From QWHO01 sp039809865 (GTDB lineage: Bacteria; Vulcanimicrobiota; Xenobia; Xenobiales; QWHO01): 64,000 nt of DNA. The notes below the pieces were generated by a model. That model worked only from the letters and a program-made list of their open reading frames with translations. It searched no databases and was not told the DNA's origin. The stretch's first letter is position 1, and the number at the start of each line of letters is the position of its first letter. Location: positions 61,237 through 125,236 of the forward strand of contig JBDHVW010000014.1 of assembly GCA_039809865.1 (NCBI GenBank). The letters run 5' to 3'. This document shows positions 7,823 to 19,500 of the stretch, one piece after another. The position numbers were made by a program, and so were the translations under genes.

Positions 7823-10800
7823 TTACGGAACGACGACCCCGTTGAACAGCACGCTGCCGGGCGGGGAGTTCAGCTTGATCAACGTGTTGGTGGGAGACAC
7901 CGTGCCGTTGATCCGCACGCTCAGACCCCCGCTCTGCCCCGTGGCCAGGACGCTCAGGGTCGCGTTGGTGATCTGAACGTCCATGATGCCGGGGCCGCCC
8001 ACGCCGATCGTGTTGCCCTTGAAAACCGACGGAGCGCCCGCGACCACGTCGGGATCAGGGTCGAAGGCGAACTGGGTGATGTCGCCCGCGGAGGTCAGGT
8101 TGACCGCGCCGGGCGCGGAGACCAGCCCGACCGAGAGCTCGCCGCTGGTCTGGGTCACCAGGTTGACGAACGAGCCGGCGCCGCCCGCCTGCACGTCCTT
8201 GGCGAACATGGTCTGATTGCGCGCCACCAGGACGATCTCGCCCTGATGGGTGTCGACGTCGTCGGCCGAGATGGTCGATCCCGCCACGTCCGTCAGGCGG
8301 ATGGCGCCGATGCCGGTGGCGTGGGCGACCCAGATGGAGACATCCGTCTCGAGGGCATCCGTCGCGCCGATGCCGGTCACCGCGTTCATCGTCAGCTGCG
8401 AGCTGGGAGCCACGATGTCCACGCCCGGATCCCCGTTCTCCTCGATGCTCGTGCCGGCGGTCAGATTCACGCTGCCTGACGAGGTCACGCTGTCGACCAC
8501 GATCTTCGTCGCCGAGCTCGCGAACACGCTCGTGCCAACCACGCTCGAGAGGGTCAGCGTGCCATTGGCCGCCAGGTCGACCTGGCCCGCGGGCGCGTTG
8601 GCCGAGAGCACCGTGAGCGTGGCGGTCAGGTCCTCCACCGCGACCCGGCCCGAGGCCGCCGCCGAAGCGGTCAGGTTGGCCGTCTTGACCTCGATTCGAT
8701 CGGCATTCCCCACGCCGCTCTGCGAGTTGAGCACCAGGTTGAGCGCTGACAGGTCCGCCTCCGGATCGCTGCCCTGCTCGCCGATCGAGGTCGCGGCGGT
8801 GACCGTGATGGTATCGTCCAGAGCCGCCGCGCTGTCCACGGTCACCCGGTCGGTCGAGGAGGTCAGCAGGACGTTGCGACCGGCCCCACCGGCCACCAGA
8901 TCGTTGACTTGCAGATCCCCGCCCACCGCCAGCAGCTGAATCGCCCCGTCGAAGGTGCTCGCGCCCTGCACGGCGACGCCGCCCGAGAGGTCGGCGACGT
9001 TCACCCCGCCCACCCCGGTGACGACCGGCGTCAGGGCCGTTCCGTTCACCTCCAGGCGGTCCGCCGCCCCGATGCCGGTTCCGGCCGTCAGGCGGAGCGT
9101 CGAGCCTGTGACGTCGATCGCGCTGTCGGGCGTCACCTCCTCGATGGCTCCCGAGGCGCTGATGGCCACGGCATTGGCGCGCACGTCGTCCACCAGCACG
9201 CTGCCCCCGGGAGCCGTCAGGGTCGTGTTCCCGGCGCCCCCGGCGAGCACCGACCGGGCCGTCAGAGTGCCGCCCTCGGCGATGATCGCGATGCCCCCGC
9301 TGAACGTGCTGGCCGAAACCACGTTGAGCCCGCCGCTCAGGTCGCGCAACGAGATGCGCCCGCCGCCCGCAACGGTGGCGCTGCTCAGCACGCCCACGTC
9401 GGTCTCGATGGCGCTCGCGGCTCCAATTCCGTAGTCGGAGGTCAGCGACAGGACTGCGCCGACCAGATCGGCGGTCGCATCCGGCGTGAGCTCCTCCAGG
9501 CTCGGCGCGGTCAGCGTGAGGCGATCGGCCGCGGTTACCGAGTCGACCAGCATCCCGTACTCGGACGAAAGCACGACGTCGCGTCCAGCCCCCTGGGCAT
9601 TCACGAGGCGAGCCGTCAGAGCGCCGCCAAAGTTGGCGATCTTGATGTCGCCGTTCACGGTCGAAGCGGTGGCGTCCAGGGCGCCGTTGTCGTTCCTGAG
9701 GTCGAGCTTGCCCGCGCCCGTTACCTGGGCATTCAGCGTGTGAGCGAAGCTCTGGAAAGGCGCGGTCGTTCCGATGCCGGTCGCGGCGATCAGCGTCAGG
9801 GTATTCTCCGGGAGGGCGCCCGCGCCACTCGAGTTGATCGCTCCCACGGAGGTCACGGTCACGTCGTCGCCGTTCACGAATCCGAGGGTGACGTCGCCAG
9901 AGCCGACCGTGGAGAGCACCGCGGAGCCCGTCCCGCCGGGGGTGACCGAGACCGCGTCCAGGTTGCCGTTGGCCGTGAGCAAAATGCTGCCGTTGGCAGT
10001 GGCGACGTTGCTGGCCGTCAATCCGCCGGCCAGGTCGTAGAGAAAGAGGACGCCGTTGCCGGTGATGTTGGCCTGCAAGCCGGTCGTGGCGTTGATCTCG
10101 ATGGCGGCGGCCCCGCCAATGTCGGAGGCGCTGGTGAGCTGGATGTCGGCCGCGCCGATGTCGACGCCCGGGTCGGAGCCGAGCTCGTTGAGGGCGCCGC
10201 CGGAGTTGATCGTGACCCTGTCCCCGGCCGCGACCACGCGCCCCGCCAGCACATTGCCGCCGTTGGTCGTGGTGATGGTCACGTCGTGGCCCGCTCCGAG
10301 GGCCTCCACCTCGACGGCTTCCACCGTGGCGTCGTTGCTGATTCCGAGGTTGCTCCCCGAGGTTGCCGTCACGGTCGCCTTCTTGCCGCCGGTCTGCGTA
10401 TAGGAGGCGATGTTCCCCGCGGTCAGAACCGCCGTGCTGTCCACCAGAGCGCTGTTGGTGATGCTCACGTTGCCCCCGGGCGAAAGGGCCGTTACGCTGG
10501 GAGTCTGCACGCCCAGCGACTCCAGGAAGCTGCCCGCTTCGAGGTAGATGGACGAGCCCGCCAGGTCGATCGGGCGCGAGATGCTGGTGGTGATGTTCTG
10601 GGCCGCTTTGATGACGTAGGCGCCGGTGCCGGTCAGCGTGCCCATGCGAACGCTGTCGCCGGTGCTGATGAGGCTGAGCGTGCGGCCCGTCCCGCCGGCG
10701 GTGATGGTGCCCGCCTCCAGGAAGCCGTCGGTGGTCAGGCTGATGGAGCCGTCGGCCGTGGTCACCGTGCTCGCGTCCAGCATCCCGGTATTGCTCAAGC

Positions 10801-13800
10801 GGATCGCCCCCATCCCCGTGGCCGTCGCCGTCAGGGGAAAGGCGGACTGGATCTCGAGCGCGTCGGCGTTCCCAATGCCACGCTGCGTGGTCAGGGTGAG
10901 CGTGCGCCCCACCAGATCGACGCCCGCGTCGACCGACACCTCCTCGATTTTGCCCGCCGAGCTCAGGTTGGCGTTGTTGTTGCCCGCGTTGACGCTGGCC
11001 AGGAAGAGGTCGTGGCCGCCCCCAAAGGTGGTCAGGGTCAGCAGCTTGCCCGTGCCGCCCAGCACCAGGTCGAAGACCGACATGGCGCCGGCATTGCTCA
11101 GCGTGATGCTGCCGTTGGTGGTATCGACGTTCGAGAAGCCCAGCGAGCCGCCGCCGTTCTGCGTGAAGGAGAGGTCGGTGGCCGCGTTCAGCGTGGTCAC
11201 CGACGCCGCCGTGGCCGAGGTGTTGCTGACGTCGATCTTGCCGAGGGACGCGTTCAGCAGCAATTGTTGGCCGGCCAGCTCCAGCCGGTTGGCCTCGCCG
11301 ATCCGCTGCGCCTGGATGTCCATGAACGGCGCGATGAGGTCGACCTGCGCGTCGGGATTGAGCTCCTCGACCGACCCGCTGGCGGCGCCGATGATCAGGT
11401 TCGCGCCGGCCTTGGCGCGGTTGACGGCAATGTTGGCGGTGAAGCCAGCCAGGGTCACGTCGCCGGTGGCCTCGGCGTTGTCCACGTTCAGTGTGGCCCC
11501 CGTGTTCTGCAGCGAAACCGAGCCGTTATCGGCATCGGCCAGCGTCACGTTGAGGACCTTGCTGCCGCCCTGGACGAACCGGATATTCCCTGAGCCGGCC
11601 GTCAGGCTCGCGACCGTCACGGCGGCCGCACCGGGGAAGCTGCTCAGGTCGATCCCGCCCACGCTGGTGCTTGCGCCCACGACATCGGGCGTGTCCAGCT
11701 CCAGCGCGTCGCCGTTGCCGATGCCGGCCACCGCCGCCAGGCTCACGTGGGGGGCCGTCAGGTCGACGTTGCCATCCGGCTGGTACTCCAGCAGGAAGCC
11801 GTCCGAGCTGAGAACGATCTCGTCGGTGGCGCGCACGTCGTCCACCGAGATGCTGGCGCCCACGGAGGTCGTGATGCGAACATCGCGCAGCGTGCCGTTG
11901 GCGTGCACCACGTCGGCCGACAGGTCGCCGTTGCTCACCAGCGTCACCGCGCCGTCCCCCGCGTCGGCCGACACGACGACCGCTCCTCCCCCCTGCTGCT
12001 CGAAGGCGATCCCCACGGCCGCGTTCAGCGTCACCCCGGTGAGGCTGTTGCTGGAGTTGACCAGGTTGATGCCGGCGTTGGCCGAGCCGGCCGTGATCGT
12101 CTGCGCGGAAAGCTCCGGCACCGCCAGGCCGCCGATGCCGAGCGGAGCGGTCAGGTGCACCACGCTGCCCTCGATATCCGCGGCGGCATCCTCGAACCCG
12201 ACGATCTCGTCGATCCGGTTCGTGACCGTCAGGTCGACCGTGGTGCCGCCGATGTGCGCGACCCGAATCTCGGTGGCCTGCACGGTGAGCGTTCCGTTGA
12301 CCTGGCCGTCGGTCAGGACGACGTTGCCCAGAGTCAGCGTGGCATCGCCGGCGAAGGTGCTCACGTCGGCGATGGTGACCGGACGGTCGTTCTCCGAGAA
12401 GTGGATGTCGCCCGCGGCGCCCGTGACCACCAGGCTGACGGTCGGATCGCTGAAGTAGGCGTTCGTCAGGTAGATGTCCCCGCCGGTCGTGGCGGCCTCG
12501 AGCTGTCCGGTCTGGAACTCGAGCACGTCGGAAGCGCCTCCGATGCCCGTGCCGGCCTCCAGGGTGACGCTGGCGGCCTTCAGCACCAGGCCGCTGCCGG
12601 GTTGCGAGAGGCTGCCCCCGGCGCTGATGAAGACCGCGTCGGGCACGGCCGTGAGTGTCCCCAGCGTGATGTCCCCCGCGGCCGCCAGGGTGAGGTCGTA
12701 CAGCTGGAACTGGCCCTGGCTGAGGCTGGTCACGTTCAGGTCGCCGCCGCTGGAGAGCAGGGAGATGTCTCCGTTCGGGATGCTGGCCGTCACGGTCAGA
12801 TCGCCGGCGACGTTGGCCACGGCGATGGCGCCCGTCGGCGGTCCGCTGATGACCAGGTCGAGGTCGGTGGTGGACGTCTCGAGCGGGCCCGCGGCCCCGA
12901 TCGCCTGGAAGGCCGTCAGGTCGATGCTGGCACCGGTGATATCGGCCCCGGGGTCGTCGCCATTCTCCTCGATCGACCCGCCCGAGGTCACCGTGACGTT
13001 GCCGCTGGCCGACACGTCGCCGAGCGTCACTCCGACGAGATTCGTGTTGCCCAGGGTCAGATCGTGCGTCCCGCCCACGGTGACCGTGCCGAGTTGCAGC
13101 GTGCCCACCACCGTGTCGAGCGCGATCGTTCCGTCGTACGTGGTGGCGCTGGTGACGTTGAGATTGCCGTCCACGTCGTTGACGGCCAGGTCGCCGACCC
13201 CGGAGACCGCGGCCGAGACGTTGGCGACCTGGATGTCGAACGCTGCGATACCCGTGACCGCCTGCATGGCCAGCGTGGTGGCCCGCACCTTCGGGCCTCC
13301 CCCCTGACCGCGGATCTCCCCCACGGAATCGAGGCTGACCATCCCGTTCAGAGCCAGCACCGAATCCGCCACGACGTCACCCGAGGTCGTGGTCGTGGCC
13401 GACACCGAGCCGGTGCCCTGGGCGCTCACGCCCTGCAGGACGAGGTTCGCGCCATCGTTGCTCAGGTCGATGTCCCCCGTGCCCGTCGTGTTCATGCCCT
13501 GGGCCAGCATCTCATAGCCTCCGGTCTGCGCGAAGACGATGCTCCCTCCGCTGCCGGCGGCGTGGTAGACGGTATTTCCGCGCGCATCCACGTTGAGGGC
13601 GATATCTCCCCCGGTGGTGTTGGCGATGACCGTGTTGAGGACCGACACCTCCAGGGCTCCCTGGGTGCCGATGCCATCGTTGGCCGTCAAGTTGACGCTC
13701 TGGCCGAACAGGTCGTTACCCGGGTCGTTGCCGAGCTCCTCGATTCGAAAAGTCGAGTCGAGGTGGATCTGGCCCAGTCCGGAGGCGACCGTCAGCGAGT

Positions 13801-16456
13801 CGACCAGCAGATTGGAGCCGAGCTCAGAGAGGGTGAACTGGCCGCCCTGCACGGCGCCACTGAGGCCCGAGGGGCCGTAGGTCAGGGTATCCGCGCCCGA
13901 CAGGGTGATGGTGCCCCGGTTCGTGGACAGGTCGAAGATGCTGAAGACGCTGTCGAGCTCCAGCGCGGTGGCCGCGGAGACTCCGCTCGTCCGGGTCGTC
14001 AAGCTCGCCCCGCTGACCGAGACGTCGATCCCCGTGCTGGCCGCCAGCTCGATGCTGGAGGTGGCGGTGATGTCCGTGCTCAGGTTGCCCGGGTCGTTGG
14101 AAATGCTGCCTGCCCGGGTCTCCAGCTTGACGGTGCCGGCGTGGACCTCGTCCAGCACGAGGTTCCCCGTGTAGGTGGTGAAGGTCAGGGAGCCGAGCGT
14201 GGTCGGGGCCGAGAAGGCGCCGCCGGGCGCGTAGGCCAGCACGCCGGTCAGGCCGCTCAGCATCTCGACAGGGCCACCGTTGACGGTCACCTTCAGCGTG
14301 GTCGGGACCGAGGCAAAGTCGAGGTCCACCCCTGCCCCGGCTCCCTCGACCAGGACGTCGGCCCAGGGAGTATCGACCTGCAACTGGGTCCCCACCTGAC
14401 CGATTCCACCCGGAGCCGTCAGGAAGAGCCGGGTGGAAGCGAGCACGTCGGACGCCCCGTCCACGGTCCCCTCCCGGATGGCGCCCGCCGAGGTGAGCAG
14501 GACGGTGGGGCCGGAAACCAGGCCCACCACGATGTCACCCGACTGGTAGGTCGAGGCGTCCAGGGGAAAGATCGTGCCGTTGGACACGTCGACCAGGGTC
14601 AAGTCGCCGCCCGTGGCCGAGAGGGAGACACCCCCGAGGGGCGTGGTGGCCGTCAAAACGTTCAACCCGCCGCTCAGGTCATCGATGCCGATCGAGCCAG
14701 AGGAGGACACCGTGGCGGAGAGATCGTCGGCCTCGACCTGCAGGCGCCCGGGACTTCCCACGCCGGACACGGACTGGAGGTCGAGCGTGGTCGCCGTAAG
14801 GTCGGCCTCGGGATCGCTGACGAGCTCGACGATATTGGCGCCGGTATCGATCGTGATCGACGCGGCGGAGAGGTCGTTGACCTCCACCGCCCCGGTGTGG
14901 TCGAGCGCGATCGAGCCGGCTCCGGCCGTCAGGGTCCCGCTCTGGGTGAACTTGCCACCGCCGCTCGTGGTAAAGTCGCCGCCGTTGGTCGTGATGGCGC
15001 CGCCCTGCACGATGTCGCCCGTTCCCGCGGTCAGGTCGACGGTCAGCGCACCCGTGCCGGAGGCCGTGATGTCGCCGTTCAGAGCGATCCCGGCCGTGGC
15101 TCCGGAGGTCAGCGTCAGGTTGCGGTTGGCGGCCAGGCTGACGCTGATGGGAGCGTCCGCATTCTGGGTGATCTGCCCCACCCCGCCCGAGCCGGTCGTG
15201 GCGTCGATCGTCACGCTGCCCAGCCCCAGCATGGTCTCGATCTGGAGGTTCGTGAAGTCGTTGGGCCCGGTCGGATCGCCGCCCTTCACGATGTTGACGT
15301 CGTGCGGGTCGATCAGCAGGGTGCCCCCGGGAAAGTCCACGGCGCCCGTGTAGGTCAGCCATTCAGCCGACATCTCGACGTTGCCCGCGTGCGCCACCAG
15401 CGTGCCGGCCACGGTGGCGTCGTGGTCGGCCCAGACGACCAGCGTGCCGCCGTCCTCGGCTGTGACCGTGGCGCCGGACTCGACCCGGGTGGAGGTGGCG
15501 CGGTGCTCGGGGCCCTGGCCGCGCTGGTTGCCGCCGACCAGGACGGTCTGGCCCTGGACGTTGCCCGCCACCGTGACATTCTGACCCAGGATCCGGGCGG
15601 AGCTCGTGGCCGAGGTCTGACCGGTGAGGACCGTGAGCTGGCTCGAATCGGTGCTCACGTCGCCCGCCTGGATGGTGCCCGCCTGCACCAGCGTGCCGCT
15701 GCCGCCGACCAGCCGGATCGTGCCGTTCTCCTCGACGAGCTCGGAGGCGGAATGCCCGCCGACCGCCTGCTGCAGCACGTTGCTGACCGCGTCCCGGGTG
15801 AGCACGACGGTGCCCTGCGCGCCGGCGTTCCCCACCTGGAAATTCACCAGGTTGCGCCCGTCCAGATTGAGGGTCACGTCGTCGCCCGCGCCCAGCGCCA
15901 CGTGGCCCAGATTGGCCACGATGAGGCCTTCGTTGCTCACCAGGGGCGCGGTGAGGATGACGTAACCCTCGTCGGTCACGTGGATCTCGCCCTGGTTGAT
16001 GACGCTCTTCAGGTCGAAACCGGAGTCCTGCACGAAGTGGTAATTGCCGTTGAGGAAGTCCTGGTCGCTGAGGCTCAGCGTGGTGGCGACCAGCGAGCCC
16101 ACATCCACCTGGCTTCCCGGGCCGAAGAGGATGCCGTTCGGGTTCACCAGGAACAGCTGCCCGTTGGCCTGCAGCTTGCCCAGGATGATCGACGGATCGC
16201 CCCCCGTCACGCGGTTGAGGATGACGGCCATCTCGTTGGGCTGCACGAATTTCACGAGCTCGTTGCGGTCGATGCTGAACTTCTGCCAGTCGATGATCGC
16301 CCTGTCCGTCAACTGCCGGATCGTGGTGCTTCCCGACGTCTGCTGGATCGTCGCGGAGCCGCTCCGTACTTGACCGCCCTGTGGCTCAGCCTGAGCCGGG
16401 TGGCTCACGGACAGCATTCCGAGGATAATGGCGCTCGCGATGGCAGACTTGTGCAT
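7823..16456 (-). CDS. Giant filamentous-haemagglutinin/TpsA-like exoprotein (2877 aa)
   Basis: 2877 residues. An ATG at 16456 is preceded by GGGAGGG at proper spacing. A signal peptide with cleavage near AQA-EP (residue 23) is followed by a TPS/haemagglutination-activity domain (about residues 24-260) with NPNG at 105-108 and GSQVDVG just after. The rest is a long repetitive right-handed beta-helix. Unit boundaries are marked by acidic motifs such as IEENGDDPGADI, LNELGSDPGVDI and IEEVTPDSAIDV, each followed about 10-20 residues later by GIG and a leucine-glutamate. The C-terminus (VSPTNTLIKLN...FNGVVVP) is nearly identical to that of its paralogue. Such proteins are secreted through a TpsB outer-membrane pore and act in adhesion, but no TpsB gene is present here. 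Tandem paralogue upstream; 81-base gap. Confidence 0.92.
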   Translation of the reverse strand: MHKSAIASAIILGMLSVSHPAQAEPQGGQVRSGSATIQQTSGSTTIRQLTDRAIIDWQKFSIDRNELVKFVQPNEMAVILNRVTGGDPSIILGKLQANGQLFLVNPNGILFGPGSQVDVGSLVATTLSLSDQDFLNGNYHFVQDSGFDLKSVINQGEIHVTDEGYVILTAPLVSNEGLIVANLGHVALGAGDDVTLNLDGRNLVNFQVGNAGAQGTVVLTRDAVSNVLQQAVGGHSASELVEENGTIRLVGGSGTLVQAGTIQAGDVSTDSSQLTVLTGQTSATSSARILGQNVTVAGNVQGQTVLVGGNQRGQGPEHRATSTRVESGATVTAEDGGTLVVWADHDATVAGTLVAHAGNVEMSAEWLTYTGAVDFPGGTLLIDPHDVNIVKGGDPTGPNDFTNLQIETMLGLGSVTIDATTGSGGVGQITQNADAPISVSLAANRNLTLTSGATAGIALNGDITASGTGALTVDLTAGTGDIVQGGAITTNGGDFTTSGGGKFTQSGTLTAGAGSIALDHTGAVEVNDLSAASITIDTGANIVELVSDPEADLTATTLDLQSVSGVGSPGRLQVEADDLSATVSSSGSIGIDDLSGGLNVLTATTPLGGVSLSATGGDLTLVDVSNGTIFPLDASTYQSGDIVVGLVSGPTVLLTSAGAIREGTVDGASDVLASTRLFLTAPGGIGQVGTQLQVDTPWADVLVEGAGAGVDLDFASVPTTLKVTVNGGPVEMLSGLTGVLAYAPGGAFSAPTTLGSLTFTTYTGNLVLDEVHAGTVKLETRAGSISNDPGNLSTDITATSSIELAASTGIDVSVSGASLTTRTSGVSAATALELDSVFSIFDLSTNRGTITLSGADTLTYGPSGLSGAVQGGQFTLSELGSNLLVDSLTVASGLGQIHLDSTFRIEELGNDPGNDLFGQSVNLTANDGIGTQGALEVSVLNTVIANTTGGDIALNVDARGNTVYHAAGSGGSIVFAQTGGYEMLAQGMNTTGTGDIDLSNDGANLVLQGVSAQGTGSVSATTTTSGDVVADSVLALNGMVSLDSVGEIRGQGGGPKVRATTLAMQAVTGIAAFDIQVANVSAAVSGVGDLAVNDVDGNLNVTSATTYDGTIALDTVVGTLQLGTVTVGGTHDLTLGNTNLVGVTLGDVSASGNVTVTSGGSIEENGDDPGADITGASIDLTAFQAIGAAGPLETSTTDLDLVISGPPTGAIAVANVAGDLTVTASIPNGDISLLSSGGDLNVTSLSQGQFQLYDLTLAAAGDITLGTLTAVPDAVFISAGGSLSQPGSGLVLKAASVTLEAGTGIGGASDVLEFQTGQLEAATTGGDIYLTNAYFSDPTVSLVVTGAAGDIHFSENDRPVTIADVSTFAGDATLTLGNVVLTDGQVNGTLTVQATEIRVAHIGGTTVDLTVTNRIDEIVGFEDAAADIEGSVVHLTAPLGIGGLAVPELSAQTITAGSANAGINLVNSSNSLTGVTLNAAVGIAFEQQGGGAVVVSADAGDGAVTLVSNGDLSADVVHANGTLRDVRITTSVGASISVDDVRATDEIVLSSDGFLLEYQPDGNVDLTAPHVSLAAVAGIGNGDALELDTPDVVGASTSVGGIDLSSFPGAAAVTVASLTAGSGNIRFVQGGSKVLNVTLADADNGSVSLQNTGATLNVDNAEATGDVTLAGFTANIAVNRAKAGANLIIGAASGSVEELNPDAQVDLIAPFMDIQAQRIGEANRLELAGQQLLLNASLGKIDVSNTSATAASVTTLNAATDLSFTQNGGGSLGFSNVDTTNGSITLSNAGAMSVFDLVLGGTGKLLTLTTFGGGHDLFLASVNAGNNNANLSSAGKIEEVSVDAGVDLVGRTLTLTTQRGIGNADALEIQSAFPLTATATGMGAIRLSNTGMLDASTVTTADGSISLTTDGFLEAGTITAGGTGRTLSLISTGDSVRMGTLTGTGAYVIKAAQNITTSISRPIDLAGSSIYLEAGSFLESLGVQTPSVTALSPGGNVSITNSALVDSTAVLTAGNIASYTQTGGKKATVTATSGSNLGISNDATVEAVEVEALGAGHDVTITTTNGGNVLAGRVVAAGDRVTINSGGALNELGSDPGVDIGAADIQLTSASDIGGAAAIEINATTGLQANITGNGVLFLYDLAGGLTASNVATANGSILLTANGNLDAVSVTPGGTGSAVLSTVGSGDVTLGFVNGDDVTVTSVGAINSSGAGALPENTLTLIAATGIGTTAPFQSFAHTLNAQVTGAGKLDLRNDNGALDATASTVNGDIKIANFGGALTARLVNAQGAGRDVVLSSEYGMLVDSVTAADRLTLTAPSLEELTPDATADLVGAVLSLTSDYGIGAASAIETDVGVLSSATVAGGGRISLRDLSGGLNVVSASTFSGGIAIIAEGGTLTARSVLAGGAGNTTLTAPGGSVLVDDVRANAVAISASGAIEEVTPDSAIDVTGSTLRLTAGTGIGAADRLEVNGTALTPVVTGVGGVNVADLSGGVAVQGASTFDGAIQLLAVGGDLQVNDLVAGGAGRNVLLTSSTDRVTVDSAAALDDTITVTAATSIGEQGSDPEADLSALNLVLNSQSGVGNADRIEVKTANLTASAAASGRVAVEDLTATLTVLSANAPAGQVDLAANGTLTLSSVVGTSVFASSATKIVVDSVTSSGSVNLTAGTSIEENGDPGVDIVAPSSQLTMNAVTGIGATDALETDVSIWVAHATGIGAIRLTDVAGSTISADDVDTHQGEIVLVARNQTMFAKDVQAGGAGSFVNLVTQTSGELSVGLVSAPGAVNLTSAGDITQFAFDPDPDVVAGAPSVFKGNTIGVGGPGIMDVQITNATLSVLATGQSGGLSVRINGTVSPTNTLIKLNSPPGSVLFNGVVVP
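16080..16144. repeat. 65-bp exact repeat, copy 1
   Basis: Identical to 25146-25210. It encodes the conserved part around the NPNG motif of the TPS domain in the 2877-aa gene. Full nucleotide identity including silent positions over 65 bp, in otherwise diverged genes, suggests recent gene conversion or strong recent duplication of this domain. Confidence 0.85.
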
Positions 16457-16537
16457 AGATCCCTCCCGTCGTGGTTCGCCTTGGTTAGCCTTTCCACGGG
16501 AAAGTCCTGGGGATTTGTGAAGAAACCGAACCGAGCC
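16457..16537 (-). promoter_or_regulatory. Leader with hairpin and conserved motif upstream of the 2877-aa exoprotein gene
   Basis: Read on the - strand this 81-base gap contains CAGGACTTT, a perfect hairpin (CTTTCC-CGT-GGAAAG, plus-strand 16490-16504), then TAACCAAGGCGAAC and the ribosome-binding site GGGAGGG. The same order of elements, with different but still pairing stem bases, precedes the paralogue at 25517-25580. No canonical terminator is visible here, so both giants may be co-transcribed. Confidence 0.5.
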
Positions 16538-19500
16538 TTAGGGCACGAGCACGCCGTTGAAGAACACCAGGCCCGGCGGGGCGTTGAGCTTGATCAGCGT
16601 GTTGGTCGGCGAGACGATCCCGGCGAGCAGCACCGAGATCCCCGCGCTCTGCGTGGTGGCGGACACGCCCAGCGTGGCGTTGGTGACCCGCACCTCGGGC
16701 GCGTTGGAGGACAGGCCGATGCCCCCGCCCAGAGCCCGAATGGTTGAATTGGCGCCCGCCACGAGGTCGTCGGCGGCGTCGCTGCCGAGCTCGTCCACGC
16801 CGCCGGCGGCGGTCAGGTTGACCGCGCCCGTGGCGCTCACCAGGCCGAGCTTGAGGTCGCCCGAAGTCTGCGAGGTCAGGTTGGCGAAGCCGCCCGTGGC
16901 CTGAACGTCCTGGGCCACCAGCTGCTGGTTGCGCGCCACCAGCACGATGTCGCCGCTGGCTGTGTCCACATCCTCGGCCGTGATGGAGGTGCCCGCCGCG
17001 TCCGTCAGGCGGATGGCGCCCACGCCCGTGACGTGGGCATTCCAGAGAAGGCCGTCGGTCTCCAGGGCGTCCACCGCGCCGATGCCGGTGACCGCCTGCA
17101 GCGTGATCCGCGACGTGGGCGCCGTGATATCCACCCCCGCGTCGCCATCCTCCTCGATGCTCGTGCCCGCGGTCAGCGCGACGCTGCCGGCGGAATCGAC
17201 GCTGCCCACCACGACCTTCGAGGTGCTGGTCGCCGTGACGCCGTTGTTGCCGGCCGTGACGCTCGTCAACGTCAGCGTGCCCATCGCGCTGAGGTCGACG
17301 CCTCCCGCGGAGGTGACCGAGGCCGCCGTCAGGGTGGCGGTCAGGTCGCTCACAGCGATGTTCGCCCCGGCCGACAGCGTCGAGGCCGTCAGGACGGCCG
17401 TCTTGACCTCGAGGGCGCCCAGGTTCCCGACGCCCAGAGCGGACGCCAGGTTGAGGTTGTTGGCGCTCAGGTCCTCGGCCGCGTCGGAGCCCAGCTCGTT
17501 GATGGAGCCTCCGGTGGCCGACACGGTGATGTTGTCGTCCAGGGCCACCACGCTGCCCAGCAGCACGCTGCCTCCGTTGGATGCCGTGAGCACGACGTTG
17601 CGGCCCGTGCCGCCCGCGGTGAGCGAGGTCGCGGTCAGGGAGCCGCTGACGGCCAGGAGCTGGATCGCTCCATCGGCGGTCGAGGCGCCGGTGACCGTGA
17701 CGCCGCCCGCCATATCGGCGACGCTGATGGCACCCGGGCCCGTGACGACCGGGGTCAGAGTGGTGGCGTCCACTTCCAGCCGATTTGCCACTCCGATGCC
17801 GGTCCCGGCGGTCAGACGCACGGTACTGCCCGTAACGTCGGCCGGATTGTCGGGCGTCGTCTCCTCGATGGCGCCGACGGCGGTGATGATCACGAAGTCT
17901 CCCACCGCCTGCACGTCGCCCACTCGAATGTTGCCCGAGGTGGTGGTCGTCAGGGTCACGTTGGAGCCGCTCCCGCCGGCGCTCAGGCTGTCCGCCAACA
18001 GATCGCCCGCGTCGCTCGCAATCGCGATCGCGCCGTTGGCGGTCGTGGCGCTGACCACTTCCAGCGCGCCGACGTTGCGCAGAGCGATGCGGCCCGTACC
18101 GTTGACCGTGGCCGTCTGGACGCGCGGGGTGCTGGTCTCGACGGTCGCCAACTGTCCGATCCCGGACTGGGTGGCGAGAGTGAGGCGCGGCGCGGTGAGG
18201 TCCGCCGTCGGGTCGACCCCCAGCTCTTCCAGACTGCCGCCCGTGACGGACAGCGACACGGTGGCCGACACGTCGTTCACCAGCACCCCGGCGCCATTGG
18301 AGCCGGTCAGCGTGACGATGCGCCCGCTGGCGGTGCCGACGCTCAGCGTTCCGCCGACGGACGTCAGGGTGAGGTCGCCCGTGCCGGCATTGGCGGAGAG
18401 CACATCCAGTCCGCCGTTCTCGAGCAGGTCGATTCCGACCGCGGTCGCCTGCACCGTGTTGCTGCTCAGGAAGAGTGCGATGCTGCCGGCCGCGGTCAGG
18501 TTGACCTGGTTGCCGGTCACGCCCGGGCTGATCATTCCCGAATCGAGCAGGCCGGCCGAAACGACGCTGACGTCCCCGGTCGTGCTGACCTGATTGGCGT
18601 GGACGTTGCCCGAGCCCACGGTCGTGAGCGCGAGATTGCCCCCGCCCGAGGTCACGAGCTGCGCGTCGAGATCGCCGCCCGTGGCGCTCAGGGTCAGGTT
18701 GCCGGTGGTCGTGGTGACGTTGGTGGCGCTGAGCCCGCCCCCGATGTCGGCCAGGTTCAGAGCTCCCGCGCCCGAGACCTGGGCGATCAGGCTGCCGGTC
18801 ACGTTCACCTCGATCGCCCCCAGCGAGCCGATGCCGTTGGGCCCGCGCAGATCGACCAGCGCGCCGGCGATGTCCAGACTCGCATCCGAGCCGAGCTCGT
18901 TCAGGGCGCCCGAAGGCCGCAGAACGACCGTATCACCCGCGGCCACCACGCGACCGACCAGCATGTCTCCGGCCGAGGTCAGGCTCACGAAGCCGCTGCC
19001 TCCGGCCTCCACGTCGGTCGCGGTCAGCGCGCCGCCGGTCGTGACCGTCAGGTGGCCGTTCACCGTGTCCGCGTCGAGCAGATTCAGGCTCTGGCCGCCG
19101 GTCTGCGCGTAGGTCATGTCGATCTGCGAGTGCAGTTGCACGGTGCTGGCCGAAGCAGGAGCGTTGGCCAGGGTGGAGGCGGTGGCCTGCCGCGCGGTGG
19201 CGGTAAGGCTCGGCGTGGCGGTTTGAAGGCTGATGAAGCCGCCGTCGAGCACGATCGAAGCTCCCGTAAGGTCGGCCACAGGATCACTGGTCGACTCCAC
19301 CAGGCCCCCGGTCGCGGTCAGCGCGATGGCGTCGGCGGCCGTGACGCTGTCCACCAGGATGAGCGCGGCCGAGAGCGTGACGTCGCTCCCCGCCCCGCCC
19401 GCGGTGACCAAGGTGGCCGTCAGGTCGCCCGTGCCGCTGATCGTGATCGAGCCGTTGCTGGTCGAGACCGAATTCAGCGTCAGCGGTCCCAGTGGGGCGG